A stretch of 23,503 bases of DNA from Deltaproteobacteria bacterium (GTDB lineage: Bacteria > Desulfobacterota > Desulfobacteria > Desulfobacterales > JAFDHS01), in NCBI GenBank assembly GCA_019308655.1, contig JAFDHS010000035.1, positions 1-23,503 on the forward strand. The letters run 5' to 3'. A program made the position numbers and the translations under genes. The notes beneath the pieces are model-generated. The model saw only the letters and a list, made by a program, of their open reading frames with translations, made no database searches and was not told the DNA's origin. Positions 14,752 to 21,947 of the stretch are shown in pieces (the stretch's first letter is position 1; each line of letters begins with the position of its first letter).

Positions 14752-16528
14752 AACTTACATTTCGCATGTCGAAATTAAAATTTAAACAATAACACCAAAC
14801 CTATTTATTATCCTGTGGGTTCAAATTCCCACCATTGATCTTTGATATTTTGATAGAGAGGATAGAGAGGCGCAGGCACAGTCAAGAGCCGAAGGATTTT
14901 ATAATGAAGGTCTGTCATGCCTTTAACGGTTGAAGATAAAATATTCTCCCCCTGAGAAATGTTTGACATGTGAACATTTCGAAAGAAATTGTTCAGATTG
15001 TTCCATGTCGGGGTTTTGGTTTTCATTCTGCTTGGGAGTATAGGCAGTTTTTCAATATTTTCCTTCTGCATGTTTTTTCTGATGTTTCTTTCAATCAGAC
15101 CGACAATCATCAATGCGGCAAAATATAGAAAAATCATGGCTTCGATCCGTTTTGGCGATTCCAGAAAAACAGGAGCAACCTTAAGAACAGATTTTGCGGT
15201 ATACATCCGCTTTTCAAGGTAAGGCTGATTCTTGTATTTTTTTAAAACATCGGCTGCAACCATAGGGCTATTAGTGGTCAGAGGAAATATTCCGTCAATC
15301 CGGGCCGCTTTGGAGACAGCCTGTTCATTTAATGAGTATTCGAGCCTGAAGGATGACATAACATCTTCGGTATAAACCGTATTGGGGCCAGGTCTTCCGG
15401 GGGTAGATTGGACTTTGACCATTTCCTTTTCCTCAATGAGGTTAATATTGAAAAAATCGTCTTCACCCTTGCAGACCTTTTTCACAGCAGCTTCAATCTG
15501 CTCTTTTGTTTTAAGCTTGTATTTATTGAGCTTTTTGGAGATATCGGCCAGTTTACCCAGTGCTTTTTTAATGGTCGATTCCCTTCGGTTTTTGTCCTGT
15601 TCCTCTTTAGCACTACTGTGAACCCAGATCAGACGGTATCCTTCTTCAATCTTGGTTTGCTCGAAGGTTCTGTAGGTGACAAGTTCTCCCTTTTTACGAG
15701 AATTTTCAATAATCAGACCATCCTTCCATTCAATTTCATTGGTTTGGATGTATTCGTGGAATGCTTTTACATATTTTCGATTTTTCGGCATGATCGTAAT
15801 AAATATACCGCCATTGGAATCGATGTGAGCCAGGTTTTCCATACTGCACAGTTTGCAGTCTGCAATATAAACAAAGTCCTCTTTTCCAATTTCCGAAGGC
15901 CTTCCCAATTGGGTATATGAGTTGTGTCATCCGTCCGGTTTCCGTCAAAGAGAAGGTAGCTCAAAGGTACATTGCCGTCGGCTGTGATGTTTAACCCAAA
16001 TACAACTTGCTTGCAATCGGGGCGATGGTCTTTGTTAAATCCCCTGGTTAAATTGACGGTACCTTCTTCCTGATTTTTGTATTCTCCGGTAAAGGTAATA
16101 GATGTGCTGTCGTTATGGATATCATCGGTTTCCAGTTTGTGTAGCTTGATGGCGTTGGCCGATAATTCGGCCATGATGGAGTGTCGGTCGGCCTTGAAAA
16201 GTTTGTCCAAAGATCGGCCGAGCTGATCGTCATTATATTGTGAGGCATCCATAACCTCTTCAGCCATACCGTCAGTATAATCGGCCAACCATTCTTCCAC
16301 CTTGTACAGCGGGCGGCGGGCGCATATAATATTGAGAATCATTATGCATAAAGCTTGGGCCGGTTCCATAGTGGCGTTGGGTTGTCTTGGTATATATTTA
16401 TGAAATAATTGGTAAAAAAAGTTTTTTTGGGAGTTGCAGATTAGACCATAAAAAGTTATTTGTTTAGTAAAAAACACTCTCACAATAAAATTGTAAAATT
16501 AGCATGTAGTACATGCGGAATGTAAGTT
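14752..16528 (-). mobile_element. IS1634-like insertion sequence
   Basis: A 1,777-bp element bounded by inverted repeats AACTTACATTTCGCATGT (14752-14769) and the complement of 16511-16528 (AACTTACATTCCGCATGT), 17 of 18 matching. It carries one transposase gene disrupted by a frameshift. No convincing target-site duplication is visible (TTATG on the left, AATAT on the right). The two flanks belong to unrelated genes, so the region was rearranged after insertion or by recombination between IS copies. Confidence 0.88.
14808..16483 (-). pseudogene. IS1634-family DDE transposase, single frameshift
   Basis: The N-terminal frame (16483 to about 15890) contains the DUF4277-like region (YNDDQLGRSLDKLFK) and the first catalytic Asp (IHNDSTSITFTGEY). 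It passes through VFGLNITADGNVPLSYLLFD and goes out of frame after IPNWEGLRK. The second frame (from about 15905 to 14808) resumes with EIGKEDFVYIADCKLC (second Asp). It continues to the Glu region (YKNQPYLEKRMYTAK) and the YFAALMIVGLIERNIRK helix. Joined, it would be about 555 residues, a normal family length. One base is missing near 15890-15905. No slippery heptamer is obvious, so inactivation is more likely than programmed frameshifting. Confidence 0.85.
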
Positions 16529-16777
16529 AATATCATCCTTGGACTTAACTTTTGCTTTTTGGAATATTACAGGACATCCACTAAGTAGAAATCCGAGTTC
16601 AAGGCCACCGATAGCAAAAATTAAGTCTTCAGGAATCAAACCAACGATAACATCTTTGTTAGTAGTAATTTGAAAGCCATCTCTAAGTTCAACATCTTTG
16701 TTGAAATCAAAATTCAGATTATGAAATGCGGTTAAGTAGGTTACATCCATGTTTTTTTCTATAAAGTTATCATGCAC
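16499..16777 (-). pseudogene. Unknown gene truncated at its 3' end by the IS
   Basis: A 92-residue reading frame whose last 9-10 residues (NLHSACTTC) are encoded by the IS terminal repeat, so the true C-terminus is lost. Visible sequence is MDVTYLTAFHNLNFDFNKDV (from Met at 16750), ELRDGFQITTNKDVIVGLIP and FAIGGLELGFLLSGCPVIFQ. It resembles the beta-rich N-terminus of a larger protein. The start is uncertain (GTG 16777 or ATG 16750, neither with a good ribosome site). The frame is open back to 16813. I do not recognise it. Being on the same strand and 85 bases after the 337-residue gene, it is probably the second gene of that operon. Confidence 0.6.
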
Positions 16778-16862
16778 ATCTTCGGCACCAAAGCCGCCTC
16801 CAGCCTCAACAGCGGTTCACTCCCTGCTGGTGTGGGGCTGGGAGAGGTCCCCGGCTACCCGA

Positions 16863-17876
16863 TTAGGCATTTCGGCGATGCCACCATTCTATTAATTTTT
16901 TATAAAGTTCATTTCCATTGAAACCTATGCCACACATATTAGGTTTGATTTCCAGTATATCTTTAGCATCTGTGGCGGCAGTATCTTTAACAGTATTAAC
17001 TACATTATCTTCTATTTGATTAAGGCGCTCAAGAATTAACTCAAGCTTTGAGTCATCGTTTTTCAGCTCTCCAATATAAGCTACTAGTTGGCCGGTAGTT
17101 GGCGCGACATCAGAGTTTGATAGAATATTCATAGATTCGTTCTGTATATTCTGCCCCCATGATTTCACAAACCTACTTGACAGAGAGATGTCCCATAATG
17201 CCCTTCTTACTTCAGCTGAGAAAAAAGAAAGTTTATCTACATCTGGGGGCGTCAATAGGTATTCTAAGTAATAATCTTTTGTAAAAGGCATCTTTATATT
17301 ACAAAGAATTTTTATTAAGTCACCACACACAAATTTCACTTCGTCACGATTGTTGAAATCTTCTGTTAAACAACTTAAAAATTCTCTAACTGAATCAGAG
17401 CTGTCAAAATAATCCAGTGCTGTTTCAAACCCATCCACAGGCTCGTTATTCAGTTGAAAGCCAGTATGATCTATATGAGAGTATGGAGTGATTATTTTTA
17501 CTTCAGAAGTGTCAAAAAGGTATAATCTCAAGCCTTTTGAGCGATAAATAAAACTCATCTTTCCAAAAGCTGATGCATGCAATCCATCATGAAGTAGGAC
17601 AGCCTTTGCCTCATAATTCTCTACTGTGTTTTCAACATTTACTCCAGAGCCAGTGAGCACATCCTTTGCAAGCCCCACAAAAAAACCAGCGTCACCTTCA
17701 GTCTTCTTAAGTGAATCAGATGATATATAGACACATTTAGGGAGAGGTTTGAATAGCTCTTGATTCTCCAGCAATAACTTCATTGTACTTTTAAAAGTTT
17801 CTACTATGACTGAATCATTATTGCCATGCAATTCAATCACAGAACTTATCAGAAGGGATTCTAATGTATCTCTCAT
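16863..17876 (-). CDS. Uncharacterised 337-residue protein
   Basis: I start at ATG 17876 because AAGGA lies 4 bases upstream. A longer frame to 17981 would translate the palindromic repeat at 17911-17954 and is rejected. The protein is soluble, with no signal peptide or membrane segment. Visible parts are an N-terminal helix (MRDTLESLLISSVIELHG), an alpha/beta core (CVYISSDSLKKTEGDAGFFV, AVLLHDGLHASAFGKMSFIY, LRLYLFDTSEVKIITPYSHI), a helical middle, a coiled-coil-like stretch (LELILERLNQIEDNVVNTVK) and a conserved-looking end (ILEIKPNMCGIGFNGNELYK-KLIEWW). The C-terminal KPN-GIG-N style tail resembles ends of proteins I associate with bacterial defence islands, a weak impression. Base use is more AT-rich than in flanking genes, suggesting acquisition. 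Confidence 0.7.
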   Translation of the reverse strand: MRDTLESLLISSVIELHGNNDSVIVETFKSTMKLLLENQELFKPLPKCVYISSDSLKKTEGDAGFFVGLAKDVLTGSGVNVENTVENYEAKAVLLHDGLHASAFGKMSFIYRSKGLRLYLFDTSEVKIITPYSHIDHTGFQLNNEPVDGFETALDYFDSSDSVREFLSCLTEDFNNRDEVKFVCGDLIKILCNIKMPFTKDYYLEYLLTPPDVDKLSFFSAEVRRALWDISLSSRFVKSWGQNIQNESMNILSNSDVAPTTGQLVAYIGELKNDDSKLELILERLNQIEDNVVNTVKDTAATDAKDILEIKPNMCGIGFNGNELYKKLIEWWHRRNA

Positions 17877-17910
17877 ATGTTCCTTGTAATGCCTGTGAAT
17901 TCCAATTCCG

Positions 17911-17954
17911 GGTAGAGTAGAGGATAGGCCATTCGGCCTATCCTCTACTCTACC
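17911..17954. repeat. Perfect 44-bp palindrome (20-bp stem, 4-base loop)
   Basis: The arm at 17911-17930 (GGTAGAGTAGAGGATAGGCC) is exactly complementary to 17935-17954 around the loop ATTC. Half of it (GGCC..., CTCTACTCTACC) recurs at 21592-21616 and CTCTACCCGGAATTCC at 22573-22588, linking it to the group II intron-like remnant. It sits 34 bases upstream of the start of the 337-residue gene. Confidence 0.9.
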
Positions 17955-18121
17955 CTTAATTCCCCTATAATCAATAATCAAGGTTTGACCCCCATTCCCC
18001 CAGGCAATTGACCGTCAATCTATATCATATTTTTTTTGAAATTCAAGCAGGCTTGCCGGAAGGACACGAAAAACTATATGCGATTACAAAATTAATGGTC
18101 AAAATTAGAATTGCTGCCTGG

Positions 18122-18490
18122 TTATGCGACATTTTTTTCATCCCGAGAAATTGGCTTCAGCCGAAAAATCCTCTTCGCCTCTGGACTATTCATGGCGTGC
18201 CAAAGATCCCAATCCTGCTGCAAACCTAACCAAAAATCTGCTGACATACCCAACACACGAGACAGCCGCAAAGCAGTATCTGCAGTTACCGAACGCCGAC
18301 CCTTGATGATTTCGTTAAGACGAGGGTACGAAACACCCAGACGGCGAGCAAGCTCTGCCTTTGTTAACTCAAGGGGCTTAACAAACTCCTCGAAGAGCAT
18401 CTCCCCTGGATGGGTTGGAGGACGCTTTCGGGGGAGTCTCCGGCCAACAACTCCATTAGTGGTAGTCTGTGATTTCGACTTCGTAGGCAT
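18122..18490 (-). CDS. higA: HigA-family antitoxin (XRE HTH)
   Basis: A 122-residue antitoxin. After a short basic head (MPTKSKSQTTTNGVVGRRLP) come RPPTHPGEMLFEEFVKPLEL, the HigA hallmark. A lambda-repressor HTH follows (TKAELARRLGVSYPRLNEII, then KGRRSVTADTALRLSRVLGM), ending in SADFWLGLQQDWDLW. It binds HigB and represses its own operon. I use ATG 18490, with GGGAGG 8 bases upstream, rather than the longer frame, which reads through higB. The start overlaps the higB 3' end by 35 bases, the normal higBA layout. It is intact although its toxin is not. Confidence 0.93.
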   Translation of the reverse strand: MPTKSKSQTTTNGVVGRRLPRKRPPTHPGEMLFEEFVKPLELTKAELARRLGVSYPRLNEIIKGRRSVTADTALRLSRVLGMSADFWLGLQQDWDLWHAMNSPEAKRIFRLKPISRDEKNVA

Positions 18491-18751
18491 GGCCTTCCTC
18501 CCATGTAAAACAAATTCGGTATTGCTTATTAATCCGGATACTGTACTGATTCTCTCGATCACCCTTTAGGCGCTCCAGACGGTTTCCTGGAGGTACCTTG
18601 AGTTCACTGACATCTCGAACTCGGTTGATTTGATCCAACTTTCGGCGCACAACAGGCCAAATTGATTGTGGACAGCATTTCCTGGCAGCTCGAGATGCCG
18701 AGAGCCGTCAAAGATGTCCTCTGTGCCTGTAGTTTTGAAAGATTGTATCAT
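18456..18751 (-). pseudogene. higB: HigB toxin gene with a single-base frameshift
   Basis: The RelE-fold mRNA interferase begins MIQSFKTTGTEDIFDGSR at ATG 18751. It then loses frame near 18690-18697. The remaining family sequence is in another frame: SRAARKCCPQSIWPVVRRKL, then DQINRVRDVSELKVPPGNRL, ERLKGDRENQYSIRINKQYR, and ICFTWEEGHAYEVEITDYH, stopping at 18456. Restoring one base in CGGCATCTCGAG gives a normal 98-residue HigB. The toxin is probably inactive. Confidence 0.88.
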
Positions 18752-18818
18752 AAATTATATTATAACGTGATCCATTATAGCTTTCAATTCCTTTATTGTA
18801 AAAGAATTCCGGGGACAA

Positions 18819-18898
18819 GAATTCCCGAATGAGTGTAACAATGTAGATGTAGTAGATGTAGGATGGGCAAAGCGGAGCGTGCCCATCTTTTGCATTAA
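18819..18898. repeat. Dispersed repeat with short GATGTA hexamer array, copy 1
   Basis: Starts GAATTCCCGAATGAGTGTAAC, followed by about three GATGTA-type hexamers split by a GTA, then the imperfect palindrome GGATGGGCAAAGCGGAGCGT-GCCCATC and TTTTGCATTAA. Copy 2 at 22592-22701 is the same except that it has eight hexamers. Confidence 0.88.
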
Positions 18899-18989
18899 AT
18901 TTCACCATTTGTGCCAAATTGCGTTTCGAGCATCCCTTGCCAATCAACAATTGCTTAATCAATGATCAAGGTTTGACCCCATTCCCTTC
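18895..18989. repeat. 95-bp dispersed repeat, copy 1
   Basis: Runs from TTAAATTTCACCATTTGTGC to GACCCCATTCCCTTC and matches 21663-21757 with about four substitutions over the same 95 bases and no gap. Both copies end in the TTTGACCCC motif found next to RAYT fragments in this window. Confidence 0.9.
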
Positions 18990-19048
18990 TCGTGCAGTCT
19001 GAAGGTGATAAACATATCGGAAGAGCGTCAGGCCGAACTAAGGAATCT

Positions 19049-20152
19049 CTACCATGAATCCCCGTTCCTAAACGGCAGCAAGAGCTGTTTATATCTGCGC
19101 TCCTTGTTGTCGATGCCGGCAAAATTTGAAATCGAAATCCCCAGCAACCTGACTTTCTTTCTCCCGGCCTCGGTCTTATTCAGCAATGATCTGACATGAT
19201 TCATCATAACCCGGGCTTCTTTAATCGGCTCTTGGGCCGTTAAGCTTCTTGTAATGGATTGAAAATCAAAATATTTTACCTTCAGCGTAACGGTCGTGCC
19301 TCTGATGTCATGCTTTTTAAGGTCGTCTTCCAATCCAACGGCGATGGCCTCCAGTATATCCATTATCTGATAAATATCGTCGATATCCTCGCGGAGCGTC
19401 GTTTCTTTGCCGATTGATTTCCTTATCCTATGGGCCTGAACCGGTCTGGTATCATTTCCATGGCTAATGTCATAAAAATATTTGCCGGCTTTCCCGAAGA
19501 ACGATACCAATCGGTCCTTCTCGATTCTCTTTAAATCAGCACCCGTTTTGATCCCGAGATTGAGCATCTTTTTTTCGGTTACTTTGCCGACACCATAAAA
19601 CTTTCTTATGGGCAGTTTATCGATAAATGCCTCTGCCTCGTGTGGCGGGACAACGGTAATGCCGTTTGGTTTATTAAAATCCGATGCCACTTTAGCCAGA
19701 AACTTGTTAAATGAGACTCCTGCCGAAGCCGTCAACCGGCCTGTTCTTTCATAGATTTTTTTTCTGATCACCTGGGCAATCCGAGTAGCAGATGCAATTT
19801 GCTTTTTGTTGGTGGTGACGTCAAGAAACGCTTCATCCAGGGATAAGGGCTCAACGAGATCCGTATATTCATAAAAAATTTCTCTGATTTCCCGGGAGAC
19901 CCGTTTATATACGTCAAAGCGCGGTTTGAGAAAGATAGCCTCCGGACATAATTTATAGGCCCGGGCGCAAGGCATCGCAGAGTGTATCCCGAATTTTCTG
20001 GCCTCATATGAGCAGGTCGCGACCACCCCTCTGCCATGGGGATGGCCTCCCACGACGACCGGTTTTCCCTTTAGTTCAGGTCGGTCCCTTTGCTCAACCG
20101 ATGCGTAAAATGCATCCATGTCAATGTGGATTATTTTGTGGACCTTTAGCAT
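19049..20152 (-). CDS. dinB: DNA polymerase IV (Y-family, DinB)
   Basis: A 367-residue translesion polymerase. The catalytic carboxylates are present: D11 in IHIDMDAFYASVE and D106/E107 in LSLDEAFLDV. Y16 takes the steric-gate position. The fingers/palm (VVATCSYEARKFGIHSAMP), the thumb helix-hairpin-helix (IRKFYGVGKVTEKKMLNLGI) and the little-finger domain follow in order. The C-terminus bears a beta-clamp binding motif (QLLLPF, 356-361). Length is normal for the family. No LexA-type box is evident upstream (20153-20210), and the ribosome site is weak. The gene looks intact, a housekeeping-like gene set among mobile debris. Confidence 0.97.
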   Translation of the reverse strand: MLKVHKIIHIDMDAFYASVEQRDRPELKGKPVVVGGHPHGRGVVATCSYEARKFGIHSAMPCARAYKLCPEAIFLKPRFDVYKRVSREIREIFYEYTDLVEPLSLDEAFLDVTTNKKQIASATRIAQVIRKKIYERTGRLTASAGVSFNKFLAKVASDFNKPNGITVVPPHEAEAFIDKLPIRKFYGVGKVTEKKMLNLGIKTGADLKRIEKDRLVSFFGKAGKYFYDISHGNDTRPVQAHRIRKSIGKETTLREDIDDIYQIMDILEAIAVGLEDDLKKHDIRGTTVTLKVKYFDFQSITRSLTAQEPIKEARVMMNHVRSLLNKTEAGRKKVRLLGISISNFAGIDNKERRYKQLLLPFRNGDSW

Positions 20153-20390
20153 TCTTGAATTTTAATCCGTCTGAAGGCTTGTTTTATGTGATCACCTTTC
20201 TGATGGAGTGTTTCTAGCAGCAGTTGGTACTTTTTTGCAACACAATCTAAAAAATTCAGATTCTACCGATTTTAGTGCTAAGCCCTGCATGCGGTCAATA
20301 GAAGCCTCCCGATGCCTGCCTTCGTTTATTGAGTTGACTCTAAGCGTATTCGTGGGTATTTTTAGAATACAATTTTTTTGGGGGTGCATT

Positions 20391-20630
20391 ATGAAAACAA
20401 CTACAGTTCGAATCGATGACGATGTGTTAGGCCGTGTTGACGGTCTGGCAAAGACATTAAGCCGCTCAAGATCATGGGTTATCAAGCAGGCGATAGACCG
20501 ATTTCTTGAGTATGAGGAATGGTTAGTCAAAGAGGTAAAAGACGGCCTGTCAGAGGTGGAGCGAGGAGAAATAGCTACTCATGAAGAAGTTGTAGCCATG
20601 TTCCGAAAGTGGGGCGCTGATGCGAGTTAG
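20391..20630 (+). CDS. Ribbon-helix-helix (CopG/ParD-like) antitoxin, orphaned
   Basis: A 79-residue protein starting at ATG 20391. The RHH fold is MKTTTVRIDDDVLGRVDGLA-KTLSRSRSWVIKQAIDRFL, and the C-terminal toxin-binding tail is EYEEWLVKEVKDGLSEVERG. GGGGGTG lies 5-11 bases upstream. The C-terminal region (ATHEEVVAMFRKWGAD) is typical of antitoxins paired with RelE/ParE toxins. The toxin start codon overlaps the end of this gene, but the toxin stops after nine codons. It would repress its own promoter. Confidence 0.85.
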   Translation: MKTTTVRIDDDVLGRVDGLAKTLSRSRSWVIKQAIDRFLEYEEWLVKEVKDGLSEVERGEIATHEEVVAMFRKWGADAS

Positions 20631-20649
20631 GTGGTCACAAAAGGGTTAG
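20620..20649 (+). pseudogene. Remnant of a RelE/ParE-like toxin start
   Basis: ATG 20620 overlaps the antitoxin end and reads MRVRWSQKG before a stop. The overlap and the basic beta-strand-like opening match how RelE/ParE toxins begin, but the remainder is replaced by unrelated sequence leading into a RAYT fragment on the other strand. Confidence 0.55.
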
Positions 20650-20652
20650 GGG

Positions 20653-20892
20653 TTAAATCTTTAATCTTAACAATTCATACAATATGTTCTGAAATCGCGT
20701 TTTTAAAGACAAATCTTTTTCCATATTTATGCGTAATCGTTTTCGGGCAACACTCACCGAACTGTAATCAATTTTTCCAACCATTTGACCAATTTCAGCC
20801 TGTGTTATATTACCAAAATGATAGAGACTTTCCATCAGAATGGCCCGGTCAGCGTATTTGTCAATATTAAAGATTTGACCCCCAGATGCCAT
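20653..20892 (-). pseudogene. C-terminal DnaA-like HTH fragment of a RAYT
   Basis: GGQIFNIDKYADRAILMESL followed by YHFGNITQAEIGQMVGKIDY and SSVSVARKRLRINMEKD matches the C-terminal DnaA-like helix-turn-helix of long REP-associated Y1 transposases. Only this domain is present, ending at 20653. It is in the same orientation as the Y1 fragment at 20999-21370 and downstream of it, so both are probably pieces of one broken gene. Confidence 0.72.
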
Positions 20893-20964
20893 ATCTCGTA
20901 CATGCCAGCAGATATAGTACTACGATACTGAAAACTTACATTCCGATCTACGGAATTTAGGTAT

Positions 20965-20994
20965 GCATTCCCACGCAGGAGCATGGGAACGAGG
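20965..20994. repeat. REP palindrome
   Basis: GCATTCCCACGCAGGAGCATGGGAACGAGG: an imperfect hairpin (TTCCCACGC / GCATGGGAA) over 30 bases (written in two parts: GCATTCCCACGCAGG, AGCATGGGAACGAGG). It lies between the two halves of the split RAYT. Confidence 0.75.
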
Positions 20995-20998
20995 CGCC

Positions 20999-21370
20999 TC
21001 ATTTTAAAATGATGGGTTTCAATATCGGATAACTATAACTCTCTTCCATGATAAAAGATGAAAACCTTCCCTGCCATAAATGCCCACGCCATCCTTCACG
21101 AAAATTGACCCGTCTGGTGTATCGTCTGTGCGCTTCACCTATTGCCGGAGTTAAACCATCCTTCGTTTCAGGTACGACAATCAGGTGAATGTGGTTTGGC
21201 ATAAGACAATAGGCCCACGTCTCCACTTGAAACTTCATACCCCATTCCGACATTAACTCCAAATAGGATTGGTAATCTTCATCGTTGAAAAATGTCTGCT
21301 GCCGTCTGTTTCCCCGCTGTGTTACATGATGCGGGATTCCCGGCGCCACTGCTCTTGCTATTCGTGCCAT
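20999..21370 (-). pseudogene. REP-associated tyrosine transposase (Y1), truncated at the C-terminus
   Basis: The start at ATG 21370 gives MARIARAVAPGIPHHVTQRG, the conserved RAYT opening. FFNDEDYQSYLELM, the HUH metal site CLMPNHIHLIVVP and HLWQGRFSSFIMEESY follow. It departs from the family at YSYPILKPIILK and stops after 123 residues. The catalytic tyrosine helix (ARYVELNPVRA-type) and later domains are missing. It is replaced by a REP (20965-20994) and 20893-20964, then the HTH piece at 20653-20892. Inactive, but its 5' end is repeated twice more upstream. Confidence 0.85.
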
Positions 21371-21434
21371 GATTTTATAAAAGTCAAATATTCTGGTTCT
21401 TGTCAATAATTAAGTAAGGTGTCCCCGGAATTCC
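21333..21434. repeat. RAYT 5'-end repeat, copy 1 (attached to the gene)
   Basis: Covers the first codons of the RAYT (ATTCGTGCCAT is the start), TAAAAGTCAAATATTCTGGT, TCTTGTCAATAATTAAGTAA and GGTGTCCCCGGAATTCC. Copies 2 and 3 are detached from any transposase body. Confidence 0.88.
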
Positions 21435-21457
21435 AAGGTTTGACCCCATTCCCTCCT

Positions 21458-21543
21458 ACTGCTCTTGCTATTCGTGCCATGATTTTATCAAAGTCAAATA
21501 TTCCGGTTCTTGTCAATAATTAAGTAAGGTGTCCCCGGAATTC
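21458..21543. repeat. RAYT 5'-end repeat, copy 2
   Basis: ACTGCTCTTGCTATTCGTGC through GTCCCCGGAATTC, almost identical to copy 1 from its base 21348 on. It is joined at one side to the TTTGACCCCATTCCC motif and at the other to the intron-like remnant. Confidence 0.88.
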
Positions 21544-21616
21544 TCGTGTACGGGAGAACCGTATGCACGGTTTGATGAGGGAGGGCAGGCCGAATGGCCT
21601 GTTCTCTACTCTACCC
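21543..21616 (+). ncRNA. Probable group II intron 3' remnant (domains V and VI)
   Basis: CGTGTACGGGAGAACCGTAT followed by GCACGGTTTGATGAGGGAGG can fold as a domain V-like hairpin: CGTG/CACG lower stem, TACGG/CCGTA upper stem, GAGA-type loop. It is followed by a domain VI-like hairpin (GAGGGAG...CAGGCC-GAAT-GGCCTG...CTCTACTC) with a bulged A near the 3' end at CTAC. The 5' side is cut at a GGAATTC junction and no reverse transcriptase is nearby. Identification rests on recalled domain V patterns. Confidence 0.55.
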
Positions 21617-21662
21617 GGAATTCCCCTTATAGTCACAGATCAAGGTTTGACCCCATTCCTCC

Positions 21663-21757
21663 TTAAATTTCACCATTTGTGCCAAATTGCGTTTCGAGCA
21701 TCCCTTGCCAATCGACAATTTCTTAATCAATAATCAAGGGTTGACCCCATTCCCTTC
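21663..21757. repeat. 95-bp dispersed repeat, copy 2
   Basis: Second copy of the sequence at 18895-18989, with few substitutions, running directly into RAYT 5'-end copy 3. Confidence 0.9.
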
Positions 21758-21859
21758 GGGATTCACGGCGCTACTGCTTTTGCTATTCGTGCCATGATTT
21801 TATAAAAGTCAAATATTCCGGTTCTTGTCAAGAATTGAGTAAGGTGTCCCCGGAATTCC
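21758..21859. repeat. RAYT 5'-end repeat, copy 3
   Basis: GGGATTCACGGCGCTACTGC through GTCCCCGGAATTCC. It extends as far into the transposase coding region as copy 1 (to the GIPHH codons) and shows several substitutions, so it is an older or diverged copy. Confidence 0.88.
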
Positions 21860-21947
21860 CCGCAACATAATGAACTCTTTTTTAGGTGTTCGCGGAATTC
21901 TTCATTTCTCGCTTGCAATGATAGCGTAATATGATATCTTTTATTTC

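Larger units (their letters stand above)
18752..19048. other. Gene-free repeat patchwork between higB and dinB
   Basis: It contains copy 1 of the hexamer-bearing repeat (18819-18898) and copy 1 of a 95-bp repeat (18895-18989) whose second copy is at 21663-21757. The latter ends in the ATCAAGGTTTGACCCCATTC motif that recurs at 17980, 21434, 21641 and 21735. I see no gene in it. Confidence 0.75.
21407..21947. other. Gene-free stretch of nested repeats
   Basis: This 541-base interval holds the upstream part of RAYT 5'-end copy 1, copies 2 and 3, a group II intron-like 3' remnant, 95-bp repeat copy 2, and several TTTGACCCCATTCC and GTCCCCGGAATTCC boundary motifs. I see no coding region; the final 60 bases form the hicA upstream region. 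Confidence 0.8.

Noticed and set aside
14808..16483. Programmed frameshift in the transposase
   Set aside because: No slippery heptamer or stimulatory structure is apparent at the junction, and IS1634-type elements normally use a single frame.
16778..16862. Integron attC site before the truncated unknown gene
   Set aside because: The interval has GC-rich short repeats but no paired GTTRRRY / RYYYAAC core sites.
17877..17981. Longer N-terminus for the 337-residue protein
   Set aside because: The extension translates the perfect palindrome and a boundary repeat; ATG 17876 has a proper AAGGA site.
18708..18962. Minus-strand frame between higB and dinB
   Set aside because: It reads through two dispersed repeats and has no domain or start signal; the KRNLAQMVKF part is shared with the second repeat copy.
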